Origin: Bacteroides sp. Marseille-P3684
GTDB taxonomy: Bacteria; Bacteroidota; Bacteroidia; Bacteroidales; Bacteroidaceae
Assembly: GCF_900291465.1 (NCBI RefSeq)
Contig: NZ_LT985808.1
Span: 2,118,575 to 2,182,574, forward strand
DNA length: 64,000 nucleotides
Reading direction: 5' to 3'
The stretch's first letter is position 1. The number at the start of each line of letters is the position of its first letter. The notes under the pieces were generated by a model. The model worked only from the letters and a program-made list of their open reading frames with translations, was not told the origin of the DNA and ran no database searches. The position numbers were made by a program, and so were the translations under genes. This document shows positions 35,003 through 44,397 of the stretch, one piece after another.

Positions 35003-37057
35003 ATGAGAAAAACAACTTTTCTGAGCTTATTGCTCTTCTTTGTTTGTGCTGTGACCGCGATGGCACAAATGCAAGATCCGGTTCACTTTAAATCGGAACT
35101 TAAACAAATCTCCGGTACGGAGGCTGAGATCGTATTCACGGCAACCATTGATGATGGGTGGCATGTGTACTCTACCGACCTTCCTGATGGAGGTCCGATT
35201 TCAGCGACATTTAATGTGGATAAAATTGAAGGAGCGGAATTGGTTGGCAAGTTGATTCCGGTCGGCAAGGAGGAAAACAAGTTTGACCAGATGTTCCAGA
35301 TGCAGGTTCGTTTCTTCGAGCATAATGCCAAGTTTGTGCAAAAGTTGAAGATTACGGGTGCCACATTCTCCATTGAAGGCTATATGCAATATGGTGCCTG
35401 CAACGATCAGAACTGCTTGCCGCCGACGGATGTAAACTTTTCATTCAAAGGCAAAGGGGATGCAAAGGCAGCAGCGGCAACTCCCGCACCATCAAAAAAA
35501 GATGAAGCTGTAGCAACGGAAACTTCTGAAGCTCAAGAGGCCGATACACTTGCCGCAGATGCTACAGCTGCCAATGATTCAGTAGCGGCAGGTGCTCATG
35601 CAGCAGTATCAGGAGATTCCGACCTGTGGACTCCGGTTATCAAGGAACTGAATGTATTCGATAATCATACCGAGTCTTCAAACAATTCTTGGCTGTATAT
35701 TTTCTTTGCCGGATTCGTCGGTGGTCTGATTGCCTTGTTTACTCCGTGTGTGTGGCCCATTATCCCGATGACGGTCAGCTTCTTCCTGAAGCGTACCAGT
35801 GATAAGAAGAAGGGTATCCGCGATGCATGGACCTATGGCGCATCCATTGTTGTGATCTATGTAGCCTTGGGCTTGGCTATCACGCTGATATTTGGAGCAA
35901 GTGCACTGAACTCACTCTCGACAAATGCAATCTTCAACATCTTCTTCTTCCTGATGTTGGTTGTGTTTGCTGCCTCTTTCTTTGGTGCTTTTGAAATCAC
36001 TTTGCCTTCTTCCTGGAGTACGGCAGTTGACAGTAAGGCCGAAAAGGCCGGTGGCTTGTTGAGCATCTTCCTGATGGCATTCACTCTGTCACTGGTGTCG
36101 TTCTCCTGTACAGGTCCTATCATCGGTTTCCTGTTGGTAGAAGTTTCGACGACAGGCAGCATCGTGGCTCCTGCCATTGGAATGTTGGGCTTTGCCATTG
36201 CTCTGGCTCTTCCGTTCACCTTGTTTGCCATGTTCCCGTCTTGGCTGAAATCCATGCCTAAGTCTGGTGGATGGATGAATGTCATCAAGGTCGTATTGGG
36301 TTTCCTGGAATTGGCTTTTGCCCTGAAGTTCCTTTCTGTTGCCGATATGGCATATGGTTGGCGTTTGCTTGACCGTGAAACCTTCCTGGCTTTATGGATT
36401 GCTATTTTTGGTCTGTTGGGCATTTATCTGTTGGGCGGCATCAAGTTCCCGCATGACGACGATGAACGTAAAGTCAGCGTTCCGCGCTTCTTCTTGGGAC
36501 TGATTTCATTGGCCTTCACTATCTATATGGTCCCCGGTCTGTTCGGTGCGCCGTTGAAAGCCATCAGTGCTTTTGCTCCTCCCAGCAGTACACAGGATTT
36601 CAATCTTTACAAGGAAGACGAGGTACATGCCAAATTTACCGATTATGATGAAGGTATGGCTTATGCAAAGCAGGTAGGCAAGCCTGTCATGGTGGATTTC
36701 ACCGGATGGGGATGTGTCAACTGCCGCGAGATGGAATCCAAAGTTTGGATTGACCCGAAGGTTCGTGAACTTCTGACTGAAGACTATGTGCTGATTTCTC
36801 TCTATGTCGACGAAAAGGAAAAGTTGTCTGAAAGAATCACGGTAGAAGAAAATGGTCAGACACGTATTCTGCGTACGGTAGGTGACAAGTGGAGCTACTT
36901 GCAACGTGTGAAGTTTGGTGCGAATGCACAGCCTTTCTATGTGCTGTTGGACAATGAAGGGAAGCCGTTGAACGGTTCTTACTCTCACGATGAGGATGTT
37001 GACAAGTATGTGAAGTTCTTGCAGACTGGTTTGGAAAACTACAAGAAAAACAAATGA
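35003..37057 (+). CDS. DsbD-family thiol:disulfide interchange protein
   Basis: Carries reducing power from cytoplasmic thioredoxin across the inner membrane to periplasmic proteins. 684 residues: a signal peptide (1-21), a periplasmic N-terminal domain (about 25-150) with a cysteine pair (GACNDQNC), an Ala/Thr/Glu-rich linker (about 155-205), and a membrane core of about eight helices with the two redox Cys (FTPCVWP near 249 and SFSCTGPIIG near 369). A C-terminal thioredoxin-like domain has GWGCVNCREME (near 573). All three disulfide pairs needed for electron relay are present. Confidence 0.92.
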   Translation: MRKTTFLSLLLFFVCAVTAMAQMQDPVHFKSELKQISGTEAEIVFTATIDDGWHVYSTDLPDGGPISATFNVDKIEGAELVGKLIPVGKEENKFDQMFQMQVRFFEHNAKFVQKLKITGATFSIEGYMQYGACNDQNCLPPTDVNFSFKGKGDAKAAAATPAPSKKDEAVATETSEAQEADTLAADATAANDSVAAGAHAAVSGDSDLWTPVIKELNVFDNHTESSNNSWLYIFFAGFVGGLIALFTPCVWPIIPMTVSFFLKRTSDKKKGIRDAWTYGASIVVIYVALGLAITLIFGASALNSLSTNAIFNIFFFLMLVVFAASFFGAFEITLPSSWSTAVDSKAEKAGGLLSIFLMAFTLSLVSFSCTGPIIGFLLVEVSTTGSIVAPAIGMLGFAIALALPFTLFAMFPSWLKSMPKSGGWMNVIKVVLGFLELAFALKFLSVADMAYGWRLLDRETFLALWIAIFGLLGIYLLGGIKFPHDDDERKVSVPRFFLGLISLAFTIYMVPGLFGAPLKAISAFAPPSSTQDFNLYKEDEVHAKFTDYDEGMAYAKQVGKPVMVDFTGWGCVNCREMESKVWIDPKVRELLTEDYVLISLYVDEKEKLSERITVEENGQTRILRTVGDKWSYLQRVKFGANAQPFYVLLDNEGKPLNGSYSHDEDVDKYVKFLQTGLENYKKNK

Positions 37058-37093
37058 TCTGAATAAGTTTCTTTACCTTACTTAAATACTACC

Positions 37094-38383
37094 ATGTTAG
37101 ATTCAACAGAAAGAAAACAGATTATAGCTCTGATGCAGCGCGAGGTGGTTCCCGCTATCGGCTGCACGGAGCCTGTAGCAGTAGCCTTGTGTGTTGCTAA
37201 GGCTACTGAGACGCTGGGCTGTTTGCCGGAACATATTACTTTATATTTAAGTGCCAATATTCTGAAGAATGCAATGGGGGTAGGCATCCCCGGTACTGGA
37301 ATGATTGGTCTGCCTATTGCAACAGCCTTGGGAGCACTGGTGGGTAAGTCGGATTACCAGCTTGAGGTATTGAAGGACTCCAACCCGGATGCCGTTGAGA
37401 AGGGAAAGCAATACATTGCAGAGAAACGCATCACCATCCTGTTGAAGGAGAATATCACAGAGAAGCTTTATATTGAGGCAATTTGTGAAGCTGCCGGTCA
37501 TACGGCAAAAGCTATCATTGCCGGTGGTCACACGAATTTCGTCTATGTGGCGAAGGATGATACGGTCTTGCTGGATAAGCAGTCTGCGACTCAGGCGGAA
37601 GGTGAGGCGAAGGATGTACAGCTCTCTTTCAAAAAGGTCTACGAGTTTGCAACGACGACCCCGTTGGAAGAACTGGAGTTTATTCTGGAGGCAAAACGCT
37701 TGAACATGGCGGCTGCAGAGTTCTCTTTGAAAGGTGATTACGGTCATGGCATTGGACGTATGATGTGTAGCAAGCAAGAGCATGAGATTATGGGCGACAG
37801 CGTTTATTCCCGCATTTTGTCCTATACTTCGGCTGCTTGTGATGCTCGTATGGGAGGTGCCATGATTCCAGTGATGAGCAACTCCGGTAGTGGCAATCAG
37901 GGAATTACTGCAACATTGCCGGTTGTGGTATTTGCTCAGGAGAACCATAAAAGCCATGAGGAGCTTGTACGTGCTTTGGCACTCAGTCACTTGACTGTTA
38001 TTTATATCAAGCAAAGCTTGGGCCGTTTGTCTGCTTTGTGTGGCTGTGTGGTCGCAGCGACAGGGTCTGCCTGTGGTATTACCTATCTGATGGGAGGTAC
38101 TTACCAACAAGCCGTTTATGCGGTGAAGAACATGGTGGCCAACCTGACCGGTATGTTGTGCGATGGAGCCAAGCCCAGTTGTGCCATGAAGCTGTCAACG
38201 GGAGTTTCTACGGCTGTCTTGTCAGCCATGATGGCGATGCAACAGCGTTATGTGACATCTGTGGAAGGTATCATTGATGACGATGTGGACAAATGCATTC
38301 GCAACATGACACGCATCGGTTCTGTCGGCATGAATGAGACTGATCGTGTCGTACTGGACATCATGACGCACAAAGGTTGTTGA
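37094..38383 (+). CDS. L-cysteine desulfidase/serine dehydratase-alpha-like protein (UPF0597)
   Basis: A 429-residue cytoplasmic protein of the UPF0597 (YhaM/CdsB-like) family. IGCTEPVAVALCVAKA near residue 23 holds the first cluster Cys; further Cys are in CGCVVAATGSACGITYLMGG (about 315-334) and LCDGAKPSCAMKL (about 353-365), the pattern used by oxygen-sensitive [4Fe-4S] dehydratases. Related enzymes split L-cysteine to pyruvate, ammonia and sulfide, so this may be a source of sulfide. It lies 36 nt behind the DsbD-type gene and shares a thiol theme with it; a strong terminator follows. Confidence 0.85.
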   Translation: MLDSTERKQIIALMQREVVPAIGCTEPVAVALCVAKATETLGCLPEHITLYLSANILKNAMGVGIPGTGMIGLPIATALGALVGKSDYQLEVLKDSNPDAVEKGKQYIAEKRITILLKENITEKLYIEAICEAAGHTAKAIIAGGHTNFVYVAKDDTVLLDKQSATQAEGEAKDVQLSFKKVYEFATTTPLEELEFILEAKRLNMAAAEFSLKGDYGHGIGRMMCSKQEHEIMGDSVYSRILSYTSAACDARMGGAMIPVMSNSGSGNQGITATLPVVVFAQENHKSHEELVRALALSHLTVIYIKQSLGRLSALCGCVVAATGSACGITYLMGGTYQQAVYAVKNMVANLTGMLCDGAKPSCAMKLSTGVSTAVLSAMMAMQQRYVTSVEGIIDDDVDKCIRNMTRIGSVGMNETDRVVLDIMTHKGC

Positions 38384-38401
38384 TAGACCGTTACCTGCAT
38401 A

Positions 38402-38451
38402 ATAACGATAAAAGGGGATACATCGCTGAATGTATCCCCTTTTATCGTTAT
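38402..38451. terminator. Bidirectional terminator, perfect 22-bp stem
   Basis: Two perfectly complementary 22-nt arms (38402-38423 and 38430-38451) with loop CGCTGA. The stem includes AAAAGGGG and CCCCTTTT, so either strand gives GC-rich stem plus T-run. It separates two convergent genes. Confidence 0.88.
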
Positions 38452-38475
38452 GCAGATCAAACTAGTTCAGATGCC

Positions 38476-40137
38476 TTAGTCTGCGGCATTCTGATAGAGG
38501 AAGCGTTTGATACTCCGTTTAGGAGTCTTTTCAAATTCTTCATGGAATATTTTGATGCGTGATACCTGGCAGTAACCCGGGATTAGCGTGTTGAGTGTGG
38601 TACGATTTTCTTCCATTACCCGGGTGATATCTTCTTCACTGACGATACCTTGTGCAGCTGCTTCTTCAAAATCCGGATAAATCAGTGCGACCAGTTTGTC
38701 ATCCTTTTGTATGACAATGGATTCGGTAACATAAGGCAGGTTGTTCAGTTTCTCTTCTATTTCTTCAGGATAGATGTTTTGTCCGGAAGGTCCTAGAAGC
38801 ATGTTCTTGCTGCGTCCCTTGATGAAGACATTTCCTTCTTCATCAATGATGCCCAGGTCTCCGGTATGCAACCATCCGTCCGGTTCAAGGACTTCGCGTG
38901 TAGCCTCTTCGTTCTTATAGTATCCCAGCATGACGTTCATGCCCCGGCAGAGAATTTCTCCCACGACATGATGGGGGTCAGGGCTGTCAATCTTCACTTC
39001 CATACGGGGAGCAGCCTTTCCACAGGAGCCTGGCACGAACCGTTTCCAGTCCTCATAGCAGATGATGGGGGCACACTCGGTCATGCCATATCCTACGGTA
39101 TAGGGGAAATTGATCATCTTCAGGAAATGTTCAACGTCCTGGTTGAATGCTGCTCCACCGATGATGACTTCATAGAACTTACCGCCAAAAGCCTGTATCA
39201 CCTGCTCACGAACAGTGTTCTTGATTTTATCATTGATGATGGGGACTCTCAGGAGTATCTGCATGGCAGGTGTCTGGAGTCTGGGGAGTACCTTCTTCTT
39301 GATAATCTTTTCAATAATGAGGGGAACGGAAATAACAATGCTGGGTTTGATTTCCTCAAAGGCTTCAAAAATGATTTTTGGACTGGGGACCCGGTTGAGG
39401 TAGTAAATGTGGCAACCGACACAGAATTCATAGATAAATTCAAATGCCAACCCATACATGTGGGCCATGGGAAGCATGGAGACTAACCGGTCATTCCGTT
39501 TCAGCGTCAGCACTTCATAGGCAAACTGGGTATTGGACCATAAGGCACGATAGGGAATCATGACACCTTTTGAGAGGCTGGTAGTCCCGGAAGTGTAGTT
39601 GATCATGGCAAGTTGCTCGGGTTCATCGAGATCATAGTGAACATGTTCAATGCGGAAATTCTTAGGGAACTTCTTGCCGAACATTTCGTTTAAGTGCTCT
39701 CGTGCATACGTCAGCTGTTCAGAACGTGAGACAAGCAGAGAATAGTCGTTGAGCATAATGATACCCTCCAGCGATGGCATTTCCTTTTCATCCAGCTCAG
39801 GCCAGACCATATCACCCACCAGGAGCAGACGGGCATCGGAATGATTGACAATATAATGTATGTTTTCTGCTTTGAATTCATGCAGTACGGGCACTGCTAC
39901 TGCTCCATAGGTCAGGGTCGCGAGAAATGCAGCTCCCCATTGGGCACTGTTGCGTCCGCAAATAGCAATGCGGTCACCCTTTTTCACTCCACTTTCTTCG
40001 AAGATGATGTGTAGTTTCTCGATTTTGCGTGCTACATCTTTATATTGCAAGGTGGCACCTTTGTAGTCAGTCAGGGCATCTTGATCCCAATATTCCTTAA
40101 TAGCACGTTCGATGAGGGCTATAAAACTTTGGTTCAT
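38476..40137 (-). CDS. Acyl-CoA synthetase (AMP-forming)
   Basis: A 553-residue adenylate-forming enzyme, probably a long-chain fatty-acid:CoA ligase. Motif A3 is YTSGTTSLSKGVMIPY (near 181), A5 is VGYGMTECAPIICYE (near 336), A7 is GWLHTGDLG (near 416), and the catalytic A10 Lys is in EKTPKRSIKRFL near the C-terminus. The start at 40137 (MNQSFIALI) is preferred to one 10 codons upstream because the promoter lies just before it. The DUF or carrier domains of larger ligases are absent. An inverted repeat overlapping the promoter (40139-40169) suggests repression by a ligand-responsive regulator. Confidence 0.9.
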   Translation of the reverse strand: MNQSFIALIERAIKEYWDQDALTDYKGATLQYKDVARKIEKLHIIFEESGVKKGDRIAICGRNSAQWGAAFLATLTYGAVAVPVLHEFKAENIHYIVNHSDARLLLVGDMVWPELDEKEMPSLEGIIMLNDYSLLVSRSEQLTYAREHLNEMFGKKFPKNFRIEHVHYDLDEPEQLAMINYTSGTTSLSKGVMIPYRALWSNTQFAYEVLTLKRNDRLVSMLPMAHMYGLAFEFIYEFCVGCHIYYLNRVPSPKIIFEAFEEIKPSIVISVPLIIEKIIKKKVLPRLQTPAMQILLRVPIINDKIKNTVREQVIQAFGGKFYEVIIGGAAFNQDVEHFLKMINFPYTVGYGMTECAPIICYEDWKRFVPGSCGKAAPRMEVKIDSPDPHHVVGEILCRGMNVMLGYYKNEEATREVLEPDGWLHTGDLGIIDEEGNVFIKGRSKNMLLGPSGQNIYPEEIEEKLNNLPYVTESIVIQKDDKLVALIYPDFEEAAAQGIVSEEDITRVMEENRTTLNTLIPGYCQVSRIKIFHEEFEKTPKRSIKRFLYQNAAD

Positions 40138-40138
40138 A

Positions 40139-40169
40139 ATTTGCACATTTAATAGTTGTATGTGCAAAT
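40139..40169. promoter_or_regulatory. Operator-like inverted repeat at the acyl-CoA synthetase promoter
   Basis: ATTTGCACAT, 11 nt, ATGTGCAAAT: perfect 10-bp arms immediately upstream of the start codon, with the right arm overlapping the -7 box. Position fits a repressor site. The cognate regulator is not identified. Confidence 0.55.
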
Positions 40170-40195
40170 GTATAACAATAAACGCGCATTGGCAA
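40165..40195 (-). promoter_or_regulatory. Promoter of the acyl-CoA synthetase gene
   Basis: Minus strand TTG (40193-40195), exactly 20 nt, TACATTTG (40165-40172). The -7 box is 27 nt before the ATG. Confidence 0.72.
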
Positions 40196-40264
40196 CAATA
40201 TTGAGGAAAACTTAATGGCTGACGGGTTGGCGGGCAAACTGGCGTAAACCTGTTTGTTCGTCAA

Positions 40265-40939
40265 TTAAATATACAATCTTTCTCCAAAAATCTTGCTTCC
40301 TACGCGTACGAGTGTCGCGCCTTCCTGAATGGCCAGGGGATAGTCGTGACTCATTCCCATGGATAGTTCACGGAAGGTGGATGAATCGCTGAAGAAGTGT
40401 TCGCGGGTTTGCAGGAAGTACTCATGCAGCGAATGGAATTCTTGTCTTACTTGCTGCATGTCGTCTGTATTGCTGGCCATCCCCATCAGCCCGCATAGCG
40501 AGACATGTGTGAGGCTTTTCCATTCGCCGGATGCCAACATTGCGGTACATTCATCGAAGCTGAATCCAAATTTTGTTTCTTCCTGTGCAATATGCAGTTG
40601 CAGAAGGCAAGGGATAGTCCGTCCGCATTTTGCAGCCTGTTTGTTGATTTCAGCAAGCAGTTTGTAGGAGTCTACACCGTGTATCATGGCTACATAGGGA
40701 GCCATATACTTGATTTTATTGGTCTGGAGATGTCCGATGAAGTGCCATTCGATATCTTTGGGTAGCGCTTCTTGCTTCTCTGTCATCTCTTGTACCTTGC
40801 TTTCACCGAAAATGCGTTGTCCGGCTTCATAAGCCTGCATGATGGCTTCATTGGGATGGAACTTGGAAACAGCAACCAAGCGTACACCGGAAGGCAGGTC
40901 ATTCAAGACCTCTTTGAGATTTCTCTGAATACTACACAT
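40265..40939 (-). CDS. YggS-family pyridoxal-phosphate homeostasis protein
   Basis: A 224-residue PLP-binding TIM-barrel protein that buffers PLP and affects amino-acid metabolism; no clear enzymatic activity is known. The PLP Lys is in LVAVSKFHP near residue 26. WHFIGHLQTNKIKY, LCGLMGMA and LSMGMSHDYPLAIQEG are family hallmarks. The start at 40939 (MCSIQRNLKEV) fits the family N-terminus; an upstream frame would add 21 non-conserved residues. Confidence 0.93.
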   Translation of the reverse strand: MCSIQRNLKEVLNDLPSGVRLVAVSKFHPNEAIMQAYEAGQRIFGESKVQEMTEKQEALPKDIEWHFIGHLQTNKIKYMAPYVAMIHGVDSYKLLAEINKQAAKCGRTIPCLLQLHIAQEETKFGFSFDECTAMLASGEWKSLTHVSLCGLMGMASNTDDMQQVRQEFHSLHEYFLQTREHFFSDSSTFRELSMGMSHDYPLAIQEGATLVRVGSKIFGERLYI

Positions 40940-41025
40940 GATGATAAAATTACACAAGTTATAGATGAAAAAGATTGAATCTATCGGGCGTGGAGTTTGC
41001 ACTTTCCGTCAGTAGACATTCAACA

Positions 41026-41100
41026 CAGAGACACCAAGGACAGATGAGCTTTCCATTTTGGAATCGGGTGAAAAGGGGACTCTGTCACTTTGTGTCTCTG
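41026..41100. repeat. Long imperfect inverted repeat between yggS and DUF4494 gene
   Basis: CAGAGACAC pairs with GTGTCTCTG, with inner GACAGA/TCTGTC and a loop of about 36 nt. It lies downstream of the DUF4494 stop on the minus strand but lacks a T-run, so it is more likely an mRNA 3' hairpin than a classical terminator. Confidence 0.5.
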
Positions 41101-41133
41101 CGGTGATGTATTTGTCTGCATTTCGTATGCTGC

Positions 41134-41616
41134 CTATCGTTTGTCAGCATCGGGGAACTCCGGCTTGACATCGGGTTCGGCTGAATAGGGGTAAACGTCC
41201 ATAATGGTAGTCTCGGCAATGGAGGCAATGGTATAGTCTGCCATGGTGCCTTTCATGCCTTCGTCGAGCTTCTTGACGGCATCGCGCAAATCGGCTGCTT
41301 GTACCAGTATCTGTGTCGCCGTTTTCTTTTCAGCGCCGCTTTTCTCATCCAGTGTGATGAAGTAAAGCTTGCACTTGAACCAGCGGTCGGCAGCCTCTTC
41401 ATCAGATGGGAATAACTCGCTATAGTTTGCGCGTTTGATATCTGATACTGTAAATTCTCCGCTGATGAAAGGGGTCATTTCCTCTATGATGCGTGCTTCT
41501 GCTTCTGTGAAGCTGAGTGCATCCACCAGATAAGGTTCGGTTACTTTCTTGTTCATCCCGTTTTCCAAAGTCTTTTCGTAGCGTATTTTGCATTCAAACC
41601 AATTATGCGTTGCCAT
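41134..41616 (-). CDS. DUF4494 domain protein
   Basis: A 160-residue protein recognised as DUF4494, found in Bacteroidetes; function unknown. It starts MATHNWFECKIRYEK and contains YLVDALSFTEAEARIIEEM and WFKCKLYFITLDEKSG. These two similar segments (WFECKI.Y... and WFKCKL.F...) suggest an internal duplication of a beta-rich unit. No signal peptide or membrane helix, so it is cytoplasmic. It lies between yggS and rpiB on the same strand. Confidence 0.85.
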   Translation of the reverse strand: MATHNWFECKIRYEKTLENGMNKKVTEPYLVDALSFTEAEARIIEEMTPFISGEFTVSDIKRANYSELFPSDEEAADRWFKCKLYFITLDEKSGAEKKTATQILVQAADLRDAVKKLDEGMKGTMADYTIASIAETTIMDVYPYSAEPDVKPEFPDADKR

Positions 41617-41693
41617 TATTGTATTGTTTTATGTTATTTAGGTTAGTATATAGTAAGGTATCTATTCAGTCGAGCTGATTGCTTGTGTTCCGA

Positions 41694-42134
41694 TTATTTC
41701 ACAGGTATCTTGTCGATGCGTTTCTGGTGGCGTCCGCCTTCAAATTCGGTATGGAAGAATTCTTCCATGATGGCAGCGGCCGTTTGTGTATCAATGAAGC
41801 GTCCCGGCATGACCAGTACATTGGCGTTGTTATGCTGGCGGCAGAGATGGGCTATTTCCGGAATCCAGCATAATCCGGCGCGGATGCCTTGATGCTTGTT
41901 GAGTGTCATGTTGATGCCTTCTCCACTTCCGCAGATGGCTATGCCCGGATAACATTCTCCGGACTCGATGCCCTGTGCCAAGGCGTGTCCGAAGTCGGGA
42001 TAATCACAACTGTCAGTCGTATAGGTTCCATAATCTTTGTAGGGCATATGGTGTTCGTCCAACCATTGCTTGACGTATTGTTTCAGTTCAAAGCCTGCAT
42101 GATCGGAGGCTAATCCTATGATTTTTGTATCCAT
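41694..42134 (-). CDS. rpiB: Ribose 5-phosphate isomerase B
   Basis: Interconverts ribulose 5-phosphate and ribose 5-phosphate. 146 residues. IGLASDHAGFELK is the N-terminal substrate site, AICGSGEGINM holds the catalytic Cys, and GIRAGLCW and HNNANVLVMPGRF are typical of RpiB/LacAB. The start at 42134 (MDTKIIGLASDHAG) is set by the conserved Asp-His. It follows tkt on the same strand but a strong hairpin (42233-42288) lies between, so expression may be partly uncoupled. Confidence 0.95.
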   Translation of the reverse strand: MDTKIIGLASDHAGFELKQYVKQWLDEHHMPYKDYGTYTTDSCDYPDFGHALAQGIESGECYPGIAICGSGEGINMTLNKHQGIRAGLCWIPEIAHLCRQHNNANVLVMPGRFIDTQTAAAIMEEFFHTEFEGGRHQKRIDKIPVK

Positions 42135-42232
42135 TGTCGTTGTTTGTTTTGAAAATTCACGCAAATTTCGGAATTAATCTTTGTTTGGGCAAATAATGAA
42201 ATGCAAATGTCGGTATGCATCGTTGTGAAAAG

Positions 42233-42288
42233 AAAGAAGGAGTTCAAATGGGACTGTTGGGTCTCAGTCCGATTCTTACTCCTTCTTT
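42233..42288 (-). terminator. Terminator after tkt
   Basis: AAAGAAGGAGT pairs with ACTCCTTCTTT, with an inner GGACTG/CAGTCC stem. TTTCTTTT follows on the minus strand. It probably ends the araA-araB-tkt transcript. Confidence 0.75.
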
Positions 42289-42362
42289 AGTCATGTATTG
42301 GAACGATGCTTATTCAAGGACGTCTCCTGTCAGGTCTGATAGCGGGGCGCCCTGAATGCATG

Positions 42363-44372
42363 TCAAAGCATTGCTTTCACTTGGTTGTATACATTTTCGG
42401 CAGTGAAGCCAAGTTTCTCGTCAAGAACCTTATACGGGGCGGAGAAACCGAACGACTCCAATCCGAACACTTTACCGTTGGCACCTACCAGACCTTCCAG
42501 GTTCACAGGGAGGCCGGCTGTCAGACCGAATATCTTGGCACCCTTCGGCAATACAGCATCCTGATATTCCTTGCTTTGGCTACGGAACAATCCTTCAGAC
42601 GGAACGGAAACAACACGTACCTTTACACCGTCCTTGCGGAGCAACTCAGTACCTGCAAGAAGAGTGGATACCTCAGAACCGGAAGCAACCAGAATGACAT
42701 CCGGATTCTCATCCGAGCCGGCAACGATATAGGCACCCTTACCAGCCCGGTTGTAGTCATTGCCCTCCGGCAGGTTCTTGATATCCTGACGAGAGAAGAT
42801 GAGAGCTGTCGGAGTGGACATGTTCTCCATGGCCAGACGCCATGCGACGGTTGTCTCTTCTGCATCTGCGGGGCGGAGTACCAGCATGGAGTTGTGACCC
42901 TTATGGTTTTTCAGTTTTTCCATCAGACGGATTTGTGCTTCCTGTTCTACTGGTTCATGAGTAGGTCCATCTTCACCTACACGGAAGGCATCGTGGGTCC
43001 AGATGAATTTAACCGGAAGCTCCATCAAGGCAGCCATACGTACTGCAGGTTTCATATAGTCGGAGAATACGAAGAAGGTAGCACATGCCGGAATCACACC
43101 TCCGTGGAGAGCCATACCGAGGCAGCAGCATGCCATAGTCAGCTCGGATACACCGGCTTGCAGGAATGCTCCGCTGAAATCGCCCTTCGTGAAAGCGTGT
43201 GTTTTCTTCAGGAAACCATCTGTCTTGTCTGAGTTGGAGAGGTCAGCAGAAGATACAATCATGTTTTCTACCTGAGTGGCGAGTGCGCCCAATACGGTTG
43301 CCGATGCACCACGGGTTGCTGAATTGGGCTTTTGTTGGATTCCTGCCCAGTCAACTGCGGGAACAGCGTTGCTGAACCATTTCTCCATTTTGGCAGCCTG
43401 TTCCGGATTGGCTTTGGCCCATGCAGCTTTGGCGGCATAGCGTTCAGCAACGATGCCTTTTAACTCTTCTGCACGTTTGGCATAGAGCTCGGCTACTTCC
43501 GGGAAGATGTGGAACGGATCTTCGGGATTTCCACCCAGGTTCTTGATGGTATTGATGTAAGCATCTCCGCCAAGGGGAGCACCGTGGGTCGCGCAGTTTG
43601 CTTCGTAGCTGGAGTTGTCAGCCTTACGGGCACCTTTACCCATGATGGTCTTTCCGATGATGATGGTCGGACGTTCCGTCTCTGCCTTTGCCTCACGCAG
43701 GGCCTGACGAATCTGTTCTACGTCGTTGCCATTGATTTCAATAACCTTCCAGTTCCATGCAGCATACTTTTGAGCCACGTTTTCGCTGGTTACAGAGCTA
43801 CAGGGAGTTGAAAGCTGGATATCGTTGGAGTCATAGAACATGATGAGGTTGTCCAGACCGAGGTGACCGGCAAGACGACCTGCACCTTGCGAGATTTCCT
43901 CTTGTACGCCACCGTCAGAGATATAAGCGTAGATGGTCTGATTCATGACCTCACCAAAGCGGGCTTTCAGGAATTTGGCAGCGATGGCAGCACCTACGGC
44001 AAAGGTATGTCCTTGTCCGAGAGGACCAGAGGTATTCTCGATGCCACGCATGACATCCACTTCCGGATGGCCGGGAGTCGGGCTGCCCCATTGACGGAAT
44101 TGTGCCAACTCGTCCATGGTAAATTTGCCGGTAAGTGAAAGTACGGAATAGAGCATCGGAGACATGTGGCCCGGGTCGAGGAAGAAGCGGTCACGTCCTT
44201 CCCAACGGGGATTTTCAGGATCATAGACCAAGAACTCCGAGAACAATACGTTCACGAAGTCGGCACCACCCATGGCGCCTCCGGGGTGTCCTGATTTAGC
44301 TTTTTCTACCATAGAAGCAGCCAGGATACGGATGTTGTCGGCTGCGCGGTTCATCAATTTTACGTCGTTCAT
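42363..44372 (-). CDS. tkt: Transketolase
   Basis: Thiamine-diphosphate enzyme of the non-oxidative pentose-phosphate pathway, 669 residues. ThDP and substrate motifs: KSGHPGGAMGGADF (near 27), GHTFAVGAAIAAKFL (near 115), ISDGGVQEEISQGAGRLAGH (near 150), then the pyrimidine domain with HDAFRVGEDGPTHEP (near 469). The start at 44372 (MNDVKLMNRAADNIR) fits the family. It lies 25 nt behind araB in the arabinose operon, so it feeds araBAD-derived xylulose 5-phosphate into central metabolism. Confidence 0.95.
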   Translation of the reverse strand: MNDVKLMNRAADNIRILAASMVEKAKSGHPGGAMGGADFVNVLFSEFLVYDPENPRWEGRDRFFLDPGHMSPMLYSVLSLTGKFTMDELAQFRQWGSPTPGHPEVDVMRGIENTSGPLGQGHTFAVGAAIAAKFLKARFGEVMNQTIYAYISDGGVQEEISQGAGRLAGHLGLDNLIMFYDSNDIQLSTPCSSVTSENVAQKYAAWNWKVIEINGNDVEQIRQALREAKAETERPTIIIGKTIMGKGARKADNSSYEANCATHGAPLGGDAYINTIKNLGGNPEDPFHIFPEVAELYAKRAEELKGIVAERYAAKAAWAKANPEQAAKMEKWFSNAVPAVDWAGIQQKPNSATRGASATVLGALATQVENMIVSSADLSNSDKTDGFLKKTHAFTKGDFSGAFLQAGVSELTMACCCLGMALHGGVIPACATFFVFSDYMKPAVRMAALMELPVKFIWTHDAFRVGEDGPTHEPVEQEAQIRLMEKLKNHKGHNSMLVLRPADAEETTVAWRLAMENMSTPTALIFSRQDIKNLPEGNDYNRAGKGAYIVAGSDENPDVILVASGSEVSTLLAGTELLRKDGVKVRVVSVPSEGLFRSQSKEYQDAVLPKGAKIFGLTAGLPVNLEGLVGANGKVFGLESFGFSAPYKVLDEKLGFTAENVYNQVKAML

Positions 44373-44397
44373 AAGAATAATATTTTGTTTCAATTAG

